A stretch of DNA of 64,000 bases from Alphaproteobacteria bacterium (GTDB lineage: Bacteria > Pseudomonadota > Alphaproteobacteria > Rs-D84): assembly GCA_017505705.1 (NCBI GenBank), contig JAFVOS010000003.1, forward strand, positions 21,084-85,083, read 5' to 3'. A model generated the notes under the pieces. It ran no database searches. It was not told the DNA's origin and saw nothing but the letters and a program-made list of their open reading frames with translations. The translations under genes were made by a program, and so were the position numbers. Shown here in pieces: positions 1 through 8,483 of this stretch; the stretch's first letter is position 1; the number at the start of each line of letters is the position of its first letter.

Positions 1-774
1 TCCATCATTTACCTGAACCCCTTGTGGTTTGTTCTTAACCAACACATTCCCCTGCTGGCTGTTATACGCCCCAACCTGTTGATTATATTCAGCCGTCACA
101 TTTCCTGAATTAGACACAGCCGTAAAAGATGACCCATATGTATTTTTATCCAACAATCTGCATGTATTTTCCGCCTGGTTTGGTGTTAATCCCGTTTTAC
201 GCAGGACAAAACTATAATATTCTGGCTGAACACGACGTGAATTAAAATCAATCCACACATCTGCAGCGCTGCGATAAACGTTTGCACAATCCTTGCGAAC
301 ATCGGCGATACATTTGTCTGTCTGAACCGAACAAATTCCCATACCATTTTCAATTGCATTGCGCAAATCTTCGTTAAACAAATCATTCAATCCACCCGGC
401 AACGCACCTGAATTTACACAGCGCAACACATCATCCATACAGTTTTCAACTGTATAACTTGAATTTTTTACACCACCATCTGGACATTCTGGTGCTGGCT
501 GATCTGGGACAACTGGTTCATCTGGTTCATCCGGTGTATCTGGGACACTTGGCACATTTGGCATAACAACCGGCACACTGGGGACATTTTGTGATGTATT
601 TCCAACCGCCATCCCTGGCAATGTCGGCATAGACGGCATACGCACAGTCGCACCATCTGCCACACGACCATATGCACCACGCCCAGTGGCGGCATGCACC
701 GTTCCAACCAGCGCAAACAGTCCCAATCCAACAGCGGACAATCCAAACAAACTTTTTAAACTTAGACGACGCAT
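1..774 (-). CDS. Secreted Cys-containing protein, C-terminus cut by window edge
   Basis: An open frame runs from an ATG at 774 off the left edge (258 codons visible). The N-terminus MRRLSLKSLFGLSAVGLGLF with a following VHAA looks like a cleavable signal peptide. A Pro/Val-rich linker with repeated VP and DEP units follows at about residues 45-95. After it comes a Cys-bearing domain with spaced pairs (CMDDVLRC, CSVQTDKC). No family was recognised. The Cys pairs resemble those of the secreted proteins at 13949-23500, so it may belong to the same envelope set. It is divergent from the gene at 891. Confidence 0.8.
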   Translation of the reverse strand, partial: MRRLSLKSLFGLSAVGLGLFALVGTVHAATGRGAYGRVADGATVRMPSMPTLPGMAVGNTSQNVPSVPVVMPNVPSVPDTPDEPDEPVVPDQPAPECPDGGVKNSSYTVENCMDDVLRCVNSGALPGGLNDLFNEDLRNAIENGMGICSVQTDKCIADVRKDCANVYRSAADVWIDFNSRRVQPEYYSFVLRKTGLTPNQAENTCRLLDKNTYGSSFTAVSNSGNVTAEYNQQVGAYNSQQGNVLVKNKPQGVQVNDG

Positions 775-856
775 CTAAAATCCCCCCGTTAATATTATCC
801 CTGTAATTATACCACTAAATCCCCCATAAAAAAAGCCCTTTTTAGACAATTTTCTG

Positions 857-884
857 TTGACAAACAGCACACATTGTCTATTAT
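857..884 (+). promoter_or_regulatory. Sigma70-type promoter of a probably leaderless mRNA
   Basis: TTGACA at 857-862, a 16-base spacer and TATTAT at 879-884. Transcription would start about position 890-891, which is the A of the ATG of the next gene. There is no Shine-Dalgarno between the -10 box and the ATG. Confidence 0.7.
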
Positions 885-890
885 AAAACC

Positions 891-1874
891 ATGCAAAAAA
901 TATTTAATTTTTTTAAAACACACAAATATGCCATCATATGGACCATCTGTTATGGAACAATGATGTATGTTATACTGGCCGCTTTGTTTAATTTTAATAT
1001 GTTTTCTGGCATACAATGGAATCAACTTTTTCACGCAAAATTACGTGGATTCCCTGGATTTGTATTTGGCATTTTAATTTTATCTGCACTGCCGATATAT
1101 ATTGCGACAACCACACTAATTGTACGCACAAAAAAACCTTTATTTTCTGTACCTGTACCAAATTTTATAAAAACAGTTTGGACACGTATGCAACCAACCT
1201 TGATAAATCCCCCATCCCAGGAAAATCAAGACACCCCACCCCCAGAAACAGAAAAAAAACCATCCGACGATTTACCAGCCGAACTTCCAACTGAATTACG
1301 CACCGCATACATACGTGCCCGTCTAAACATTACCCCAGAACAAAGATCTGCTTTCAACCACCCAACCCCAACAAATATTCCAGACACCCCCACCCCTGAT
1401 CAGACACAGCCACCTGAAATAACGGACATTCCACTGCCAACTGATTTTGATGTCGCCCCATCGCCAGATGCCGAAACAATTTTTGCCGACACAGATTTCA
1501 GCGCAATGGCCGCCCCAACATTCAGCGACATCAGCTTTGCAGACGACCAAGCATTTGAAAACGATATCACACAATACCTGGACACTAAATCAACTGCGTA
1601 CAAGGTTGTTGACGACCTGGTCATTACAGACAAACACATAATCGCATCACACACAGACAAAGATTTTTGGATTTGCGAAGACGATGTCTGGTTTGCACCT
1701 GGCACACAACGCAAATCACCGATACCCGAACTGATTCAAACAGCGAAACAAGAAAATCTGACCCCTGTTTTATATTTAGGTGCAACCAACATAATGAACC
1801 TGGATGAATTACGTACAAAATGGGAATCAATGGGGATAAAAATTATAACCAGCCCAGACCAAATATCTGAATAA
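891..1874 (+). CDS. Membrane-anchored protein of unknown function
   Basis: 327 residues. Two hydrophobic segments near the N-terminus (about 14-36 and 54-77) anchor it in the inner membrane. A Pro/Thr/Glu-rich spacer (about 95-220) leads to a compact C-terminal domain (about 225-327) rich in DK, DD and W residues, including FWICEDDVWFAPGTQ. No family was recognised. The start is fixed by the promoter, whose predicted transcription start falls on the ATG. A strong hairpin terminator follows the stop. Confidence 0.85.
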   Translation: MQKIFNFFKTHKYAIIWTICYGTMMYVILAALFNFNMFSGIQWNQLFHAKLRGFPGFVFGILILSALPIYIATTTLIVRTKKPLFSVPVPNFIKTVWTRMQPTLINPPSQENQDTPPPETEKKPSDDLPAELPTELRTAYIRARLNITPEQRSAFNHPTPTNIPDTPTPDQTQPPEITDIPLPTDFDVAPSPDAETIFADTDFSAMAAPTFSDISFADDQAFENDITQYLDTKSTAYKVVDDLVITDKHIIASHTDKDFWICEDDVWFAPGTQRKSPIPELIQTAKQENLTPVLYLGATNIMNLDELRTKWESMGIKIITSPDQISE

Positions 1875-1875
1875 A

Positions 1876-1900
1876 AAACCCCGGCGACGCCGGGATTTTT
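1876..1900. terminator. Intrinsic terminator
   Basis: Stem CCCGGC / GCCGGG with a three-base loop, preceded by an A-run and followed by TTTTT. It sits between convergent genes and could serve both. Confidence 0.85.
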
Positions 1901-1938
1901 GTCCAATATATGTTAGTTTTTAATTTTTGTTTTCGACC

Positions 1939-2949
1939 TTAGAACACAACATTAACACGTGCGCCAATTTCAGCCTTAACATCAGTGCCATTTTGTGACA
2001 TCTGGTGTGCATCGTCGAATGTGTATTCACCGTACAGTGTGACCTGGGTCGCATCTGTCAATTGATATGAACCAGACAATGAAATGATGAATTCATCAAA
2101 TCCATCGTTCATGTCCTCAAAGTCCGCCAACAAACCTTCAATCTGTGCTTGCACCGCAGGCGTCAAATCGTCTGTTGCCAAACCTTCGATTCCATTGTCT
2201 TCGTGGTGTTTGAATGTAAAGCCCGCACCAACCGACCAACGATCATCAATTTGATAAAATGTTTTCAACCCAGCATTAAATTCAGTTGTAGATTTCAAAT
2301 CAACCGATAATTCCTGGGGAAAACCTTGTGCATCCAACATTGGTCTTGCAACAACCATTGGACCCATTTGTACGGACTTTAATTCGATTTCATTGTTGTC
2401 GTTGCCGAATGTTTGCAGTACTTCAAAGAATGCTGCACCGGTAAACTTAGACCAAGTTTTACCAACCTGTGATCCCACATGGAATCCCCAGCGACCATTT
2501 GAATAATTATCATATGTAAAGCCATTGGCAGCATACGACCCAGCCATACCACTGACCCCACCCAAATGTGCGTCGGCATAGACGTCCCACGCAAATCCAT
2601 CTGTCGTTTCAAATGCACGATATTTCAAACCAACACGTCCCTGATGCATACCCTTGCGGTCGATGTCGTCGTCGTGTGTATAGCCAACCTTGGCATACGC
2701 TTCCAGGCGGTCTGTAATACCATAGCCCAAATCTTCATGCAAACGCCAGATTGGGAATTCTGTTGCGCCATCGTGTTCTTTCTTCACGTGTGCGATTGAA
2801 TCATCTGCAACCTTGTACATAACGCCAACAGATGTTTTTGAATAGATTTCATTCTGTTTTGGCATATACAGTGGGTTTTCCAGATTCGCCGCATATGCAG
2901 GTGCCGCAAATACAGATAAAGCAACTGCTGCGTTTAAAGTTTTTTTCAT
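1939..2949 (-). CDS. Outer-membrane beta-barrel protein
   Basis: 336 residues. MKKTLNAAVALSVFAAPAYA is a clear signal peptide with an AxA cleavage site. The rest alternates polar and aromatic residues with Gly turns, as in a transmembrane beta barrel (GYGITDRLEAYAKVGY, WGFHVGSQVGKTW, YQLTDATQVTLYGEYTF), and it ends VNVVF with the C-terminal Phe used for BAM recognition. It may be a porin-like or structural OMP; no narrower family can be named. Two ATGs are adjacent (2952 and 2949). The second has better spacing from AAGGAG. Confidence 0.85.
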   Translation of the reverse strand: MKKTLNAAVALSVFAAPAYAANLENPLYMPKQNEIYSKTSVGVMYKVADDSIAHVKKEHDGATEFPIWRLHEDLGYGITDRLEAYAKVGYTHDDDIDRKGMHQGRVGLKYRAFETTDGFAWDVYADAHLGGVSGMAGSYAANGFTYDNYSNGRWGFHVGSQVGKTWSKFTGAAFFEVLQTFGNDNNEIELKSVQMGPMVVARPMLDAQGFPQELSVDLKSTTEFNAGLKTFYQIDDRWSVGAGFTFKHHEDNGIEGLATDDLTPAVQAQIEGLLADFEDMNDGFDEFIISLSGSYQLTDATQVTLYGEYTFDDAHQMSQNGTDVKAEIGARVNVVF

Positions 2950-3070
2950 CATTTAACTCCTTCAGTTTTCGATGAATATTAACCACACCCCCATTGTTGG
3001 CAAGATGCGGGTTCATACCCATACCGCCCATTCTTGGCAACAGTATGTTGTTCTGATATGAACATACATA

Positions 3071-3099
3071 TTTTTACACGACCCTAGGACATATGTCAA
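3071..3099 (-). promoter_or_regulatory. Promoter of the outer-membrane protein gene
   Basis: On the minus strand TTGACA (3099-3094), 17 bases and TAAAAA (3076-3071). The leader of about 110 bases ends in AAGGAG. It is back to back with the plus-strand promoter at 3113. Confidence 0.65.
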
Positions 3100-3112
3100 A
3101 AAATCTTTTTTC

Positions 3113-3141
3113 TTGACACACCCCCCTTGAAAATATATGAC
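3113..3141 (+). promoter_or_regulatory. Promoter of the 3206 gene
   Basis: TTGACA at 3113-3118, a 17-base spacer that begins with a C-run (CACCCCCC), and TATGAC at 3136-3141. The leader is about 58 bases and includes a GC-rich patch before the SD sequence AAAGGGG. Confidence 0.6.
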
Positions 3142-3205
3142 GGGCGACCTATATATATTTCCTGGGGTGATGTGGCCGCGGGATTTTTAACCAAAGGGGT
3201 CCGAT

Positions 3206-4048
3206 ATGAACAACATTCAAAATTTATTACACAGCCCTGAAATTCAGGAAAAATTACACCTTAAATCTGCCCATATTAAATTAGATGCTGATAAAAAACG
3301 TCAATTGGGAAACGCATACCTAAAATTATATTTTGGTTTGTCATGTATGAATTGGACAGGCAAAAAAAATTTAGGCACAGCATGGCAAACTGCATTTACC
3401 CAGATGCAAAACATCATTAATGCACGTGACGAAAAAAATCCAGCAACCCAATTTTTAAAAGTTATGCACGAAACGCACAAACAAACGTGGCCACGTCATA
3501 TAATGACCCACCCCCAGCGTGACGCAACATTCAATGGCGATCCGACCCAGATACGTGAATACGCCATACGCAACATCCGTTCAGCCATGGGCGAAATAAC
3601 ATTATTAACATCCCAGTGTAAATTTGAAATGGATAAATCACAGCCCAAGGCAGCCGCAAAACAACCATTACAGGCCACCACACAGGACACCAACAAAAAA
3701 CCTGCTATGTCATTGGATGCCAAACACAAAGAAACAATTCCACAAACAAAAGATGGCGAACAAATTGCAGCGAAACCGGGCTTGAACTCTGACACTGCGC
3801 CACAACAAAAACATGGCACGAACACAAAACAAATCGCCATGCGTCCTGTGGAAACACAGCGTTCTCTTTCCCAGGAACAACACGACAAGGAATTTGCAGC
3901 ACGAATCAAAAAATCTGTGCAACAGCCGACAACACCAAAGAAACCTGATACAAAACCACAGTTTCAACAGGCCACTGCACGTATTGTAAACATGTCTGAA
4001 ATAATTCGCATGCAAATGCTAATTCAAGCGAATCAGAAAGTCGCCTAA
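3206..4048 (+). CDS. Cytoplasmic protein of unknown function
   Basis: 280 residues. There is no signal peptide or membrane segment. The N-terminal part (1-150) is predicted helical and contains MNWTGKKNLGTAWQTAFTQM. The middle (about 150-250) is a Lys/Gln/Thr/Pro-rich low-complexity region. A short helix ends the protein (SEIIRMQMLIQANQ). No family was recognised. It starts after a strong SD (AAAGGGG) and is a single-gene unit between its own promoter and a terminator. Confidence 0.8.
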   Translation: MNNIQNLLHSPEIQEKLHLKSAHIKLDADKKRQLGNAYLKLYFGLSCMNWTGKKNLGTAWQTAFTQMQNIINARDEKNPATQFLKVMHETHKQTWPRHIMTHPQRDATFNGDPTQIREYAIRNIRSAMGEITLLTSQCKFEMDKSQPKAAAKQPLQATTQDTNKKPAMSLDAKHKETIPQTKDGEQIAAKPGLNSDTAPQQKHGTNTKQIAMRPVETQRSLSQEQHDKEFAARIKKSVQQPTTPKKPDTKPQFQQATARIVNMSEIIRMQMLIQANQKVA

Positions 4049-4051
4049 ATA

Positions 4052-4079
4052 AAAAATCCCCAAATGGGGATTTTTTTTT
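4052..4079. terminator. Bidirectional intrinsic terminator
   Basis: A-run, stem TCCCC / GGGGA with loop AAAT, then a run of nine T. It lies between two convergent genes and is palindromic including the A and T flanks. Confidence 0.9.
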
Positions 4080-5490
4080 ATTTTGCAAATACTCGATTAA
4101 ACACTTTTTCATTAACACGCACTGGATATTCTCGTATCAAGAAAGAATTATAATCATCCATAATTGTCACACCCGATGATGTTTCCAACCCTTTGCGCAC
4201 ATCTGCCATTTTCTTGGCATCTGGCTGTGGCGTTTTTTCTGACTTTATACGCAATACATAGAATGCATCCGCAGATGGCACAATTGTATTTGTTTCAACT
4301 GAATTATTAAATACAGCATTCAACACATCAATTGGCGCACCTGTCGTACGTGAAACACTTGCAGATTTTGCACCACTTAACACACCATCCTTATTCAGAT
4401 CAACCAGCAATTCATTAGCACGTACATACGCCTGCTTTTTCTGCGCATCACGTTTCCAATCTGCGACCAGTTCTTGCTTTACACTTTCAAATTCTTCGGT
4501 ATGGGCTGGTATAATTTTGTCCACACGTGCAATTATGAAACCTTTTTTAGTTTCCACAATTTCACTTTCCACGCCTTCGTCCATATCCCAGAAACCCGCG
4601 ACAATTTTATCTGACAGTACATCATCTGATGGGCGTTTATCCGAACTAAATGGTTTAACAGAAACATATTTTGCACCATGTTTTTTCGCCACATCTTCAA
4701 ATGTTTCGCCGGCAATAACATCGTCTTCTATTTTTATAATTGTTTCATACCCCTTGTCATAGCTGTCTGGTTTTTCCATTTCGGCTGGCACCAACACATA
4801 TGAAACACTTCTAAATTCTGGCACAGTACGTGGATTCTGGGCATAGAACGCACGCAATTCTTCATCCGTCGGATTACCTGCCTTAAAATCACCAAACTTA
4901 ACGGCGACAAAATCAATATCACGCAACGCATAATGCGCATTGTATACAGATTTTACGACAAATTCAGGAACCTTAACCGGTGCTACAACCGCCCCAAGAA
5001 CCATCGTGCGCAATACCTGATTACGCAAAACAGCTGCAAATTGCGCTTCTGTGTATCCAGAATTATTCAAAACAGAATCAAACAGCAATGCAGAGAATTG
5101 CCCATTTTCTTGAAATTCAGGGAAAGACCGAATTTCACGTGCAATTCGTGCATCCGACACAACAAACCCCAAATCATCTGCACGATTTTCAGCCATACGC
5201 TGACTTGTCATATTCGACAGCACCTTTTTGGCCAACTGGTCTGCAACCATTGGGTCTGCATAAAAAGCACGTTGTTGTTCACGTGTCATAGCCGCCATTT
5301 CACGATTACGTTCCAACGAAAATTGTTGATATGTAATTTCTGCATCACCAACACGAATCAGTGTATTATCGCCTGCTACGTTACCAAAAATCCATTCAGC
5401 GACCCCCCATCCCACGAACGAGAACGCCAACAAAGCAATTAAAAATTTCGCAACAGGTTTTTCTGCCGCATTACGTAAATATTCTAGCAT
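4078..5490 (-). CDS. PpiD/SurA-like periplasmic peptidyl-prolyl isomerase
   Basis: 470 residues. One N-terminal membrane anchor (about 14-34, FLIALLAFSFVGWGVAEWIF) is followed by a SurA/PpiD N-terminal chaperone domain (about 40-190) with the typical VGDAEITYQQF start. A degenerate parvulin-like PPIase region follows at about 225-330 (FEDVAKKHG, KKGFIIARVDKI). PpiD-type proteins help outer-membrane and secreted proteins fold at the periplasmic face of the inner membrane. The ATG at 5490 is chosen because GGGGATGAA precedes it; an in-frame TTG at 5538 has no SD. It suits a genome rich in secreted Cys proteins. Confidence 0.85.
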   Translation of the reverse strand: MLEYLRNAAEKPVAKFLIALLAFSFVGWGVAEWIFGNVAGDNTLIRVGDAEITYQQFSLERNREMAAMTREQQRAFYADPMVADQLAKKVLSNMTSQRMAENRADDLGFVVSDARIAREIRSFPEFQENGQFSALLFDSVLNNSGYTEAQFAAVLRNQVLRTMVLGAVVAPVKVPEFVVKSVYNAHYALRDIDFVAVKFGDFKAGNPTDEELRAFYAQNPRTVPEFRSVSYVLVPAEMEKPDSYDKGYETIIKIEDDVIAGETFEDVAKKHGAKYVSVKPFSSDKRPSDDVLSDKIVAGFWDMDEGVESEIVETKKGFIIARVDKIIPAHTEEFESVKQELVADWKRDAQKKQAYVRANELLVDLNKDGVLSGAKSASVSRTTGAPIDVLNAVFNNSVETNTIVPSADAFYVLRIKSEKTPQPDAKKMADVRKGLETSSGVTIMDDYNSFLIREYPVRVNEKVFNRVFAK

Positions 5491-5559
5491 TTCATCCCCT
5501 TTTGCGCTACCATAGCAAAACAAATTGCAATAAATCAATTAAAAAAAAGGAAAAAACAA

Positions 5560-6264
5560 ATGAAAATTATTGCTGGCAACTGGAAAATGAACGGCAGCCG
5601 TTCCGCATTAAAGGAAATGGTTTCAGGATTACAATCCTTGGAAACAAACCACACCATTATTTTATGCGTACCATACACAATGCTGGGACTGGAATCTGGC
5701 CGTATAAACATTGGCGCCCAGGACGTCAGCGCCCACACCCATGGCGCATACACCGGCGAAGTATCGGCCCAAATGATTGCAGATACAGGGGCAAAATATG
5801 TAATTGTTGGTCACAGCGAACGTCGTGGATACCATAACGAAACCCACAACACAGTCCGCAACAAGGCATCCGCTGCTTTATCCAACGGCCTTATTCCAAT
5901 TATATGCGTTGGCGAAACGATGGAAGAAAAACAGGCTGGAAAAACCATGGCGGTAATTGAATCTGGGGTTCGTGAATCAATTCCATCAGATGTAAACACT
6001 CCTATTATTATCGCATACGAACCACGTTGGGCAATTGGGGCGGGTTTAACACCAACAGACGCAGAAATCGCAGACGCCCACGCATTGATTGCCAAAACAT
6101 TAAGTGAAATGGGCTTATCTGGCACACCAATTTTATACGGTGCATCCGTCAAGGGTTCAAACGCCGCTGAAATTATGTCGATACCAAACGTAGACGGTGT
6201 CTTAGTTGGTGGTGCATCCTTGAAATGCGACGATTTCATACCTATAATAACCAGTGTTAAATAA
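5560..6264 (+). CDS. tpiA: Triosephosphate isomerase
   Basis: 234 residues. It interconverts dihydroxyacetone phosphate and glyceraldehyde 3-phosphate in glycolysis and gluconeogenesis. Catalytic residues are all visible: Lys9 in GNWKMNG, His85 in VGHSERR, Glu154 in AYEPRWAIGAG (which also contains loop 6), and the phosphate-binding GASVKG and GVLVGGASL at the end. It is slightly shorter than the usual 250. The SD is AAGG upstream of the ATG. It is followed after 32 bases by grpE, so the two are probably cotranscribed, and it is divergent from the PpiD-like gene. Confidence 0.97.
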   Translation: MKIIAGNWKMNGSRSALKEMVSGLQSLETNHTIILCVPYTMLGLESGRINIGAQDVSAHTHGAYTGEVSAQMIADTGAKYVIVGHSERRGYHNETHNTVRNKASAALSNGLIPIICVGETMEEKQAGKTMAVIESGVRESIPSDVNTPIIIAYEPRWAIGAGLTPTDAEIADAHALIAKTLSEMGLSGTPILYGASVKGSNAAEIMSIPNVDGVLVGGASLKCDDFIPIITSVK

Positions 6265-6296
6265 CATTATAATACGGCAACAAACGGATAGAAAAA

Positions 6297-6818
6297 ATGC
6301 AAGAAGACAAAAAAACAGAAGTCGCTGTTGAACCAGTGTCTGTTGACGACGCACCATCGAACGAAAACGTCACGCCCCCAGACACAGAAAAATTACAGGC
6401 TCAATTATCAGAAATGAATGATAAATATTTACGTCTGGCCGCTGAACTTGAAAACACACGTCGCCGCAGTGCGCTGGACGCAGAATCACGTGCCCGCAAT
6501 CGTGCGATGGGTGTTGCGGAAAAAATCTTGCCTGTTATGGATGCGGTAAAGGCTGCCCTGAGCCACAGTCCTGATGACGAAGGCATAAAATCAATGGCGC
6601 TGGCACTGGAATCTGCATTCGCCCAAATTGGCATAACAAAAATAGAATCTGTTGGTACAGTATTAAACCCAATGTTTCATAACGCCATTCAAATAGTGGA
6701 CAGACCATCTGATTGCGATAAAGAAATGGCACCAAATACAATTGTCGAAGAAATGCAAACAGGATACATGTTTGGCGACACCGTTTTACGAACGGCAATG
6801 GTAATTGTATGCAAATAA
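6297..6818 (+). CDS. grpE: GrpE, nucleotide exchange factor of DnaK
   Basis: 173 residues. An acidic disordered N-terminus (1-35) leads to the long coiled-coil helix (about 36-75, with KYLRLAAELENTRRRSALD) and a C-terminal beta domain (about 115-173, GTVLNPMFHNAIQIV). GrpE drives ADP release from DnaK. The neighbour is tpiA rather than dnaK-dnaJ, so it is separated from its partners. A hairpin terminator follows directly. Confidence 0.95.
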   Translation: MQEDKKTEVAVEPVSVDDAPSNENVTPPDTEKLQAQLSEMNDKYLRLAAELENTRRRSALDAESRARNRAMGVAEKILPVMDAVKAALSHSPDDEGIKSMALALESAFAQIGITKIESVGTVLNPMFHNAIQIVDRPSDCDKEMAPNTIVEEMQTGYMFGDTVLRTAMVIVCK

Positions 6819-6845
6819 AAAATCCCCATGTTGGGGATTTTTTTT
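6818..6845. terminator. Bidirectional intrinsic terminator
   Basis: AAAAAATCCCC, short loop, GGGGATTTTTTTT between the convergent grpE and the secreted-protein gene. Confidence 0.9.
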
Positions 6846-7518
6846 AATTTGCATAATAACATTTGCCATTGGGTACAGTATAACTGCCTGTATCATCAGA
6901 CCCACTGGTCATAGATATATAACAATCCGTTATCATCAAAGCTCCAGCTACACTGGTTCCAGGTGCCGGACACAATGTACATGAACTTAACCCCCAATAT
7001 CCTGCATCACATCTGGCAGAAGTTATCCCACCGCACGCACAGGTTCCTATACCATTAATAAACATCCCACACGTTGGCCTCGAACAGCTCTCTCCCCCAA
7101 TAATTTCGGTACAACAATCAATTTTCCCCACACAATCAAAATCTGTTTCACAACTAGGGGCAAGCGGCAGGTGGCCACCGCTGCCGCTGCCGCTGTCGTC
7201 GTCATCACCTCCACTGGATACATCTTGTTCACAATATGTAATCGTTTTTGTACCAGAACAATTTGGGCTGGAATATGTTAAATTAGTTAACGTATATCCA
7301 CTGTTGCATGCACTGCAATATTTAATACACCCACCCCAATTTGTCGTGGCAAACGATTTACATCCCGTTATTGATGTCACAATTGTTGCCGATTCCGCTG
7401 CACTAGCAGTACAAGAACCTCCAACACATGCGCTTGTTGATGCATATCCCCCTGAAATTGTTCCAAACACAAACATTCCGGCCATCACCGACAAAAACCC
7501 GACGTTTGTTTTAGGCAA
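6844..7518 (-). CDS. Secreted Cys-rich protein
   Basis: About 224 residues with roughly 28 Cys. The N-terminus has one Lys and a hydrophobic core ending GGYAS, consistent with export. Two Cys-rich blocks (CKSFATTNWGGCIKYCSACNSGY and CETDFDCVGKIDCCTEIIGG) are split by a low-complexity GGDDDDSGSGSGG linker. CIKYCSACNSGY recalls disulfide-rich EGF-like repeats. No family was recognised. The start is uncertain: the first codon is TTG with no SD, and ATG codons at 7485 and 7476 would remove the charged part of the signal peptide. Confidence 0.7.
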   Translation of the reverse strand: MPKTNVGFLSVMAGMFVFGTISGGYASTSACVGGSCTASAAESATIVTSITGCKSFATTNWGGCIKYCSACNSGYTLTNLTYSSPNCSGTKTITYCEQDVSSGGDDDDSGSGSGGHLPLAPSCETDFDCVGKIDCCTEIIGGESCSRPTCGMFINGIGTCACGGITSARCDAGYWGLSSCTLCPAPGTSVAGALMITDCYISMTSGSDDTGSYTVPNGKCYYAN

Positions 7519-7555
7519 TAATTAAGGGAGAAAAATATGCAGAAATCTGGGAATT

Positions 7556-7621
7556 TTACAAAAATAAAAAGGACGATTCTAAACGTCCCTTTATTTTAGG
7601 CAGGTATTTTTCCTGTCTATG
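7556..7621 (-). ncRNA. Candidate small RNA or attenuated leader
   Basis: A minus-strand promoter (TTGCTA at 7656-7651, 17 bases, TAGAAT at 7633-7628) would start a transcript near 7621. About 60 bases later comes a hairpin GGGACG / CGTCC flanked by AAAATAAA and TTTTTATTTTT, which is an intrinsic terminator shape, with a smaller CAGG / CCTG hairpin before it. The result would be a 60-70 nt RNA, or a leader whose terminator controls the secreted-protein gene downstream. This is inferred from sequence signals only. Confidence 0.4.
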
Positions 7622-7656
7622 TCATGTATTCTAATGCATTGCGACGATTTTAGCAA

Positions 7657-7684
7657 TAAAAAAATCCCCACTTGGGGATTTTTA
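7657..7684 (-). terminator. Intrinsic terminator of the 8482-7682 gene
   Basis: Stem TCCCC / GGGGA with A- and T-rich flanks, overlapping the stop codon of the upstream minus-strand gene. Confidence 0.8.
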
Positions 7685-8482
7685 ATACAAATCTGCTGTA
7701 ATCTGAACTACACCATCCTGACTTATTGGTTTTAAATATTTAACCACTGTATCATGATATGCTTCCAATGCAACCGGCGCAGCATTGTACGTTTGCATAC
7801 GATATGATTTTTCCTGGGCATCTTCATATGTATAATAATCCAAACCCCAATTCCCCGATTCAAATAACAGACCATTTTCATCGGATTTACACACATTGTG
7901 CGACATAACACAAACAATCGAATTATCAGCCGAATGAAATATCCCATACATACGCGATAATGCCGAATAATCCGTTAAATCAGACACATCTATATGACTG
8001 GTATCTATCTTTGCCATATAGAACTCTCCATCTGACGTCTCTTTAAACTTTTCACTCACAGGGAAAATGTCATAATAAAATTCTGAACGACGTTCTACAA
8101 CAATTGCATTATGATGTTTTACAATGTTTTTAACAAACTCTTCACAAAAAGTTTCCGCATCAACATCCGTCACAACAGGGGCGGTTCCATGAAACTGATC
8201 AACATCCACTGTATACATTTTATTAACTTCTGTTTCCTGGTGTTCTAAAACATATTTACACGCAGGCAATAAAAAGCGCAATTCTATCACCCCACGACGT
8301 GTAATTAAATCAACGAACATGCTTTCATCAAACAAATCTGCCGTCGACATTTCTTCACTTTCAGTACCCAAATTAGATATTGCTCTATCCACTGCATCTG
8401 GGGCAACACGCTTTTCAGCACCAAACACATTTCCAACAGAAATCAACAATCCAAGAAATACAACCAATAACTTTCTATTCAT
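7682..8482 (-). CDS. Secreted protein of unknown function
   Basis: 266 residues. MNRKLLVVFLGLLISVGNVFG is a signal peptide. The mature part is mixed alpha/beta with four Cys (CKYVLEH, FCEEF, CVMSHNVCK) and many acidic and aromatic residues. No family was recognised. Its ATG lies two bases beyond the stop of the gene at 9410-8484, so the two are almost certainly translated from one mRNA and may act together in the periplasm. Confidence 0.8.
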   Translation of the reverse strand: MNRKLLVVFLGLLISVGNVFGAEKRVAPDAVDRAISNLGTESEEMSTADLFDESMFVDLITRRGVIELRFLLPACKYVLEHQETEVNKMYTVDVDQFHGTAPVVTDVDAETFCEEFVKNIVKHHNAIVVERRSEFYYDIFPVSEKFKETSDGEFYMAKIDTSHIDVSDLTDYSALSRMYGIFHSADNSIVCVMSHNVCKSDENGLLFESGNWGLDYYTYEDAQEKSYRMQTYNAAPVALEAYHDTVVKYLKPISQDGVVQITADLY

Positions 8483-8483
8483 T

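Noticed and set aside
7537..7599. A 20-codon plus-strand open frame with a good SD (GGGAG)
   Set aside because: It overlaps the hairpin of the candidate small RNA on the other strand, no plus-strand gene follows, and the length is within chance.
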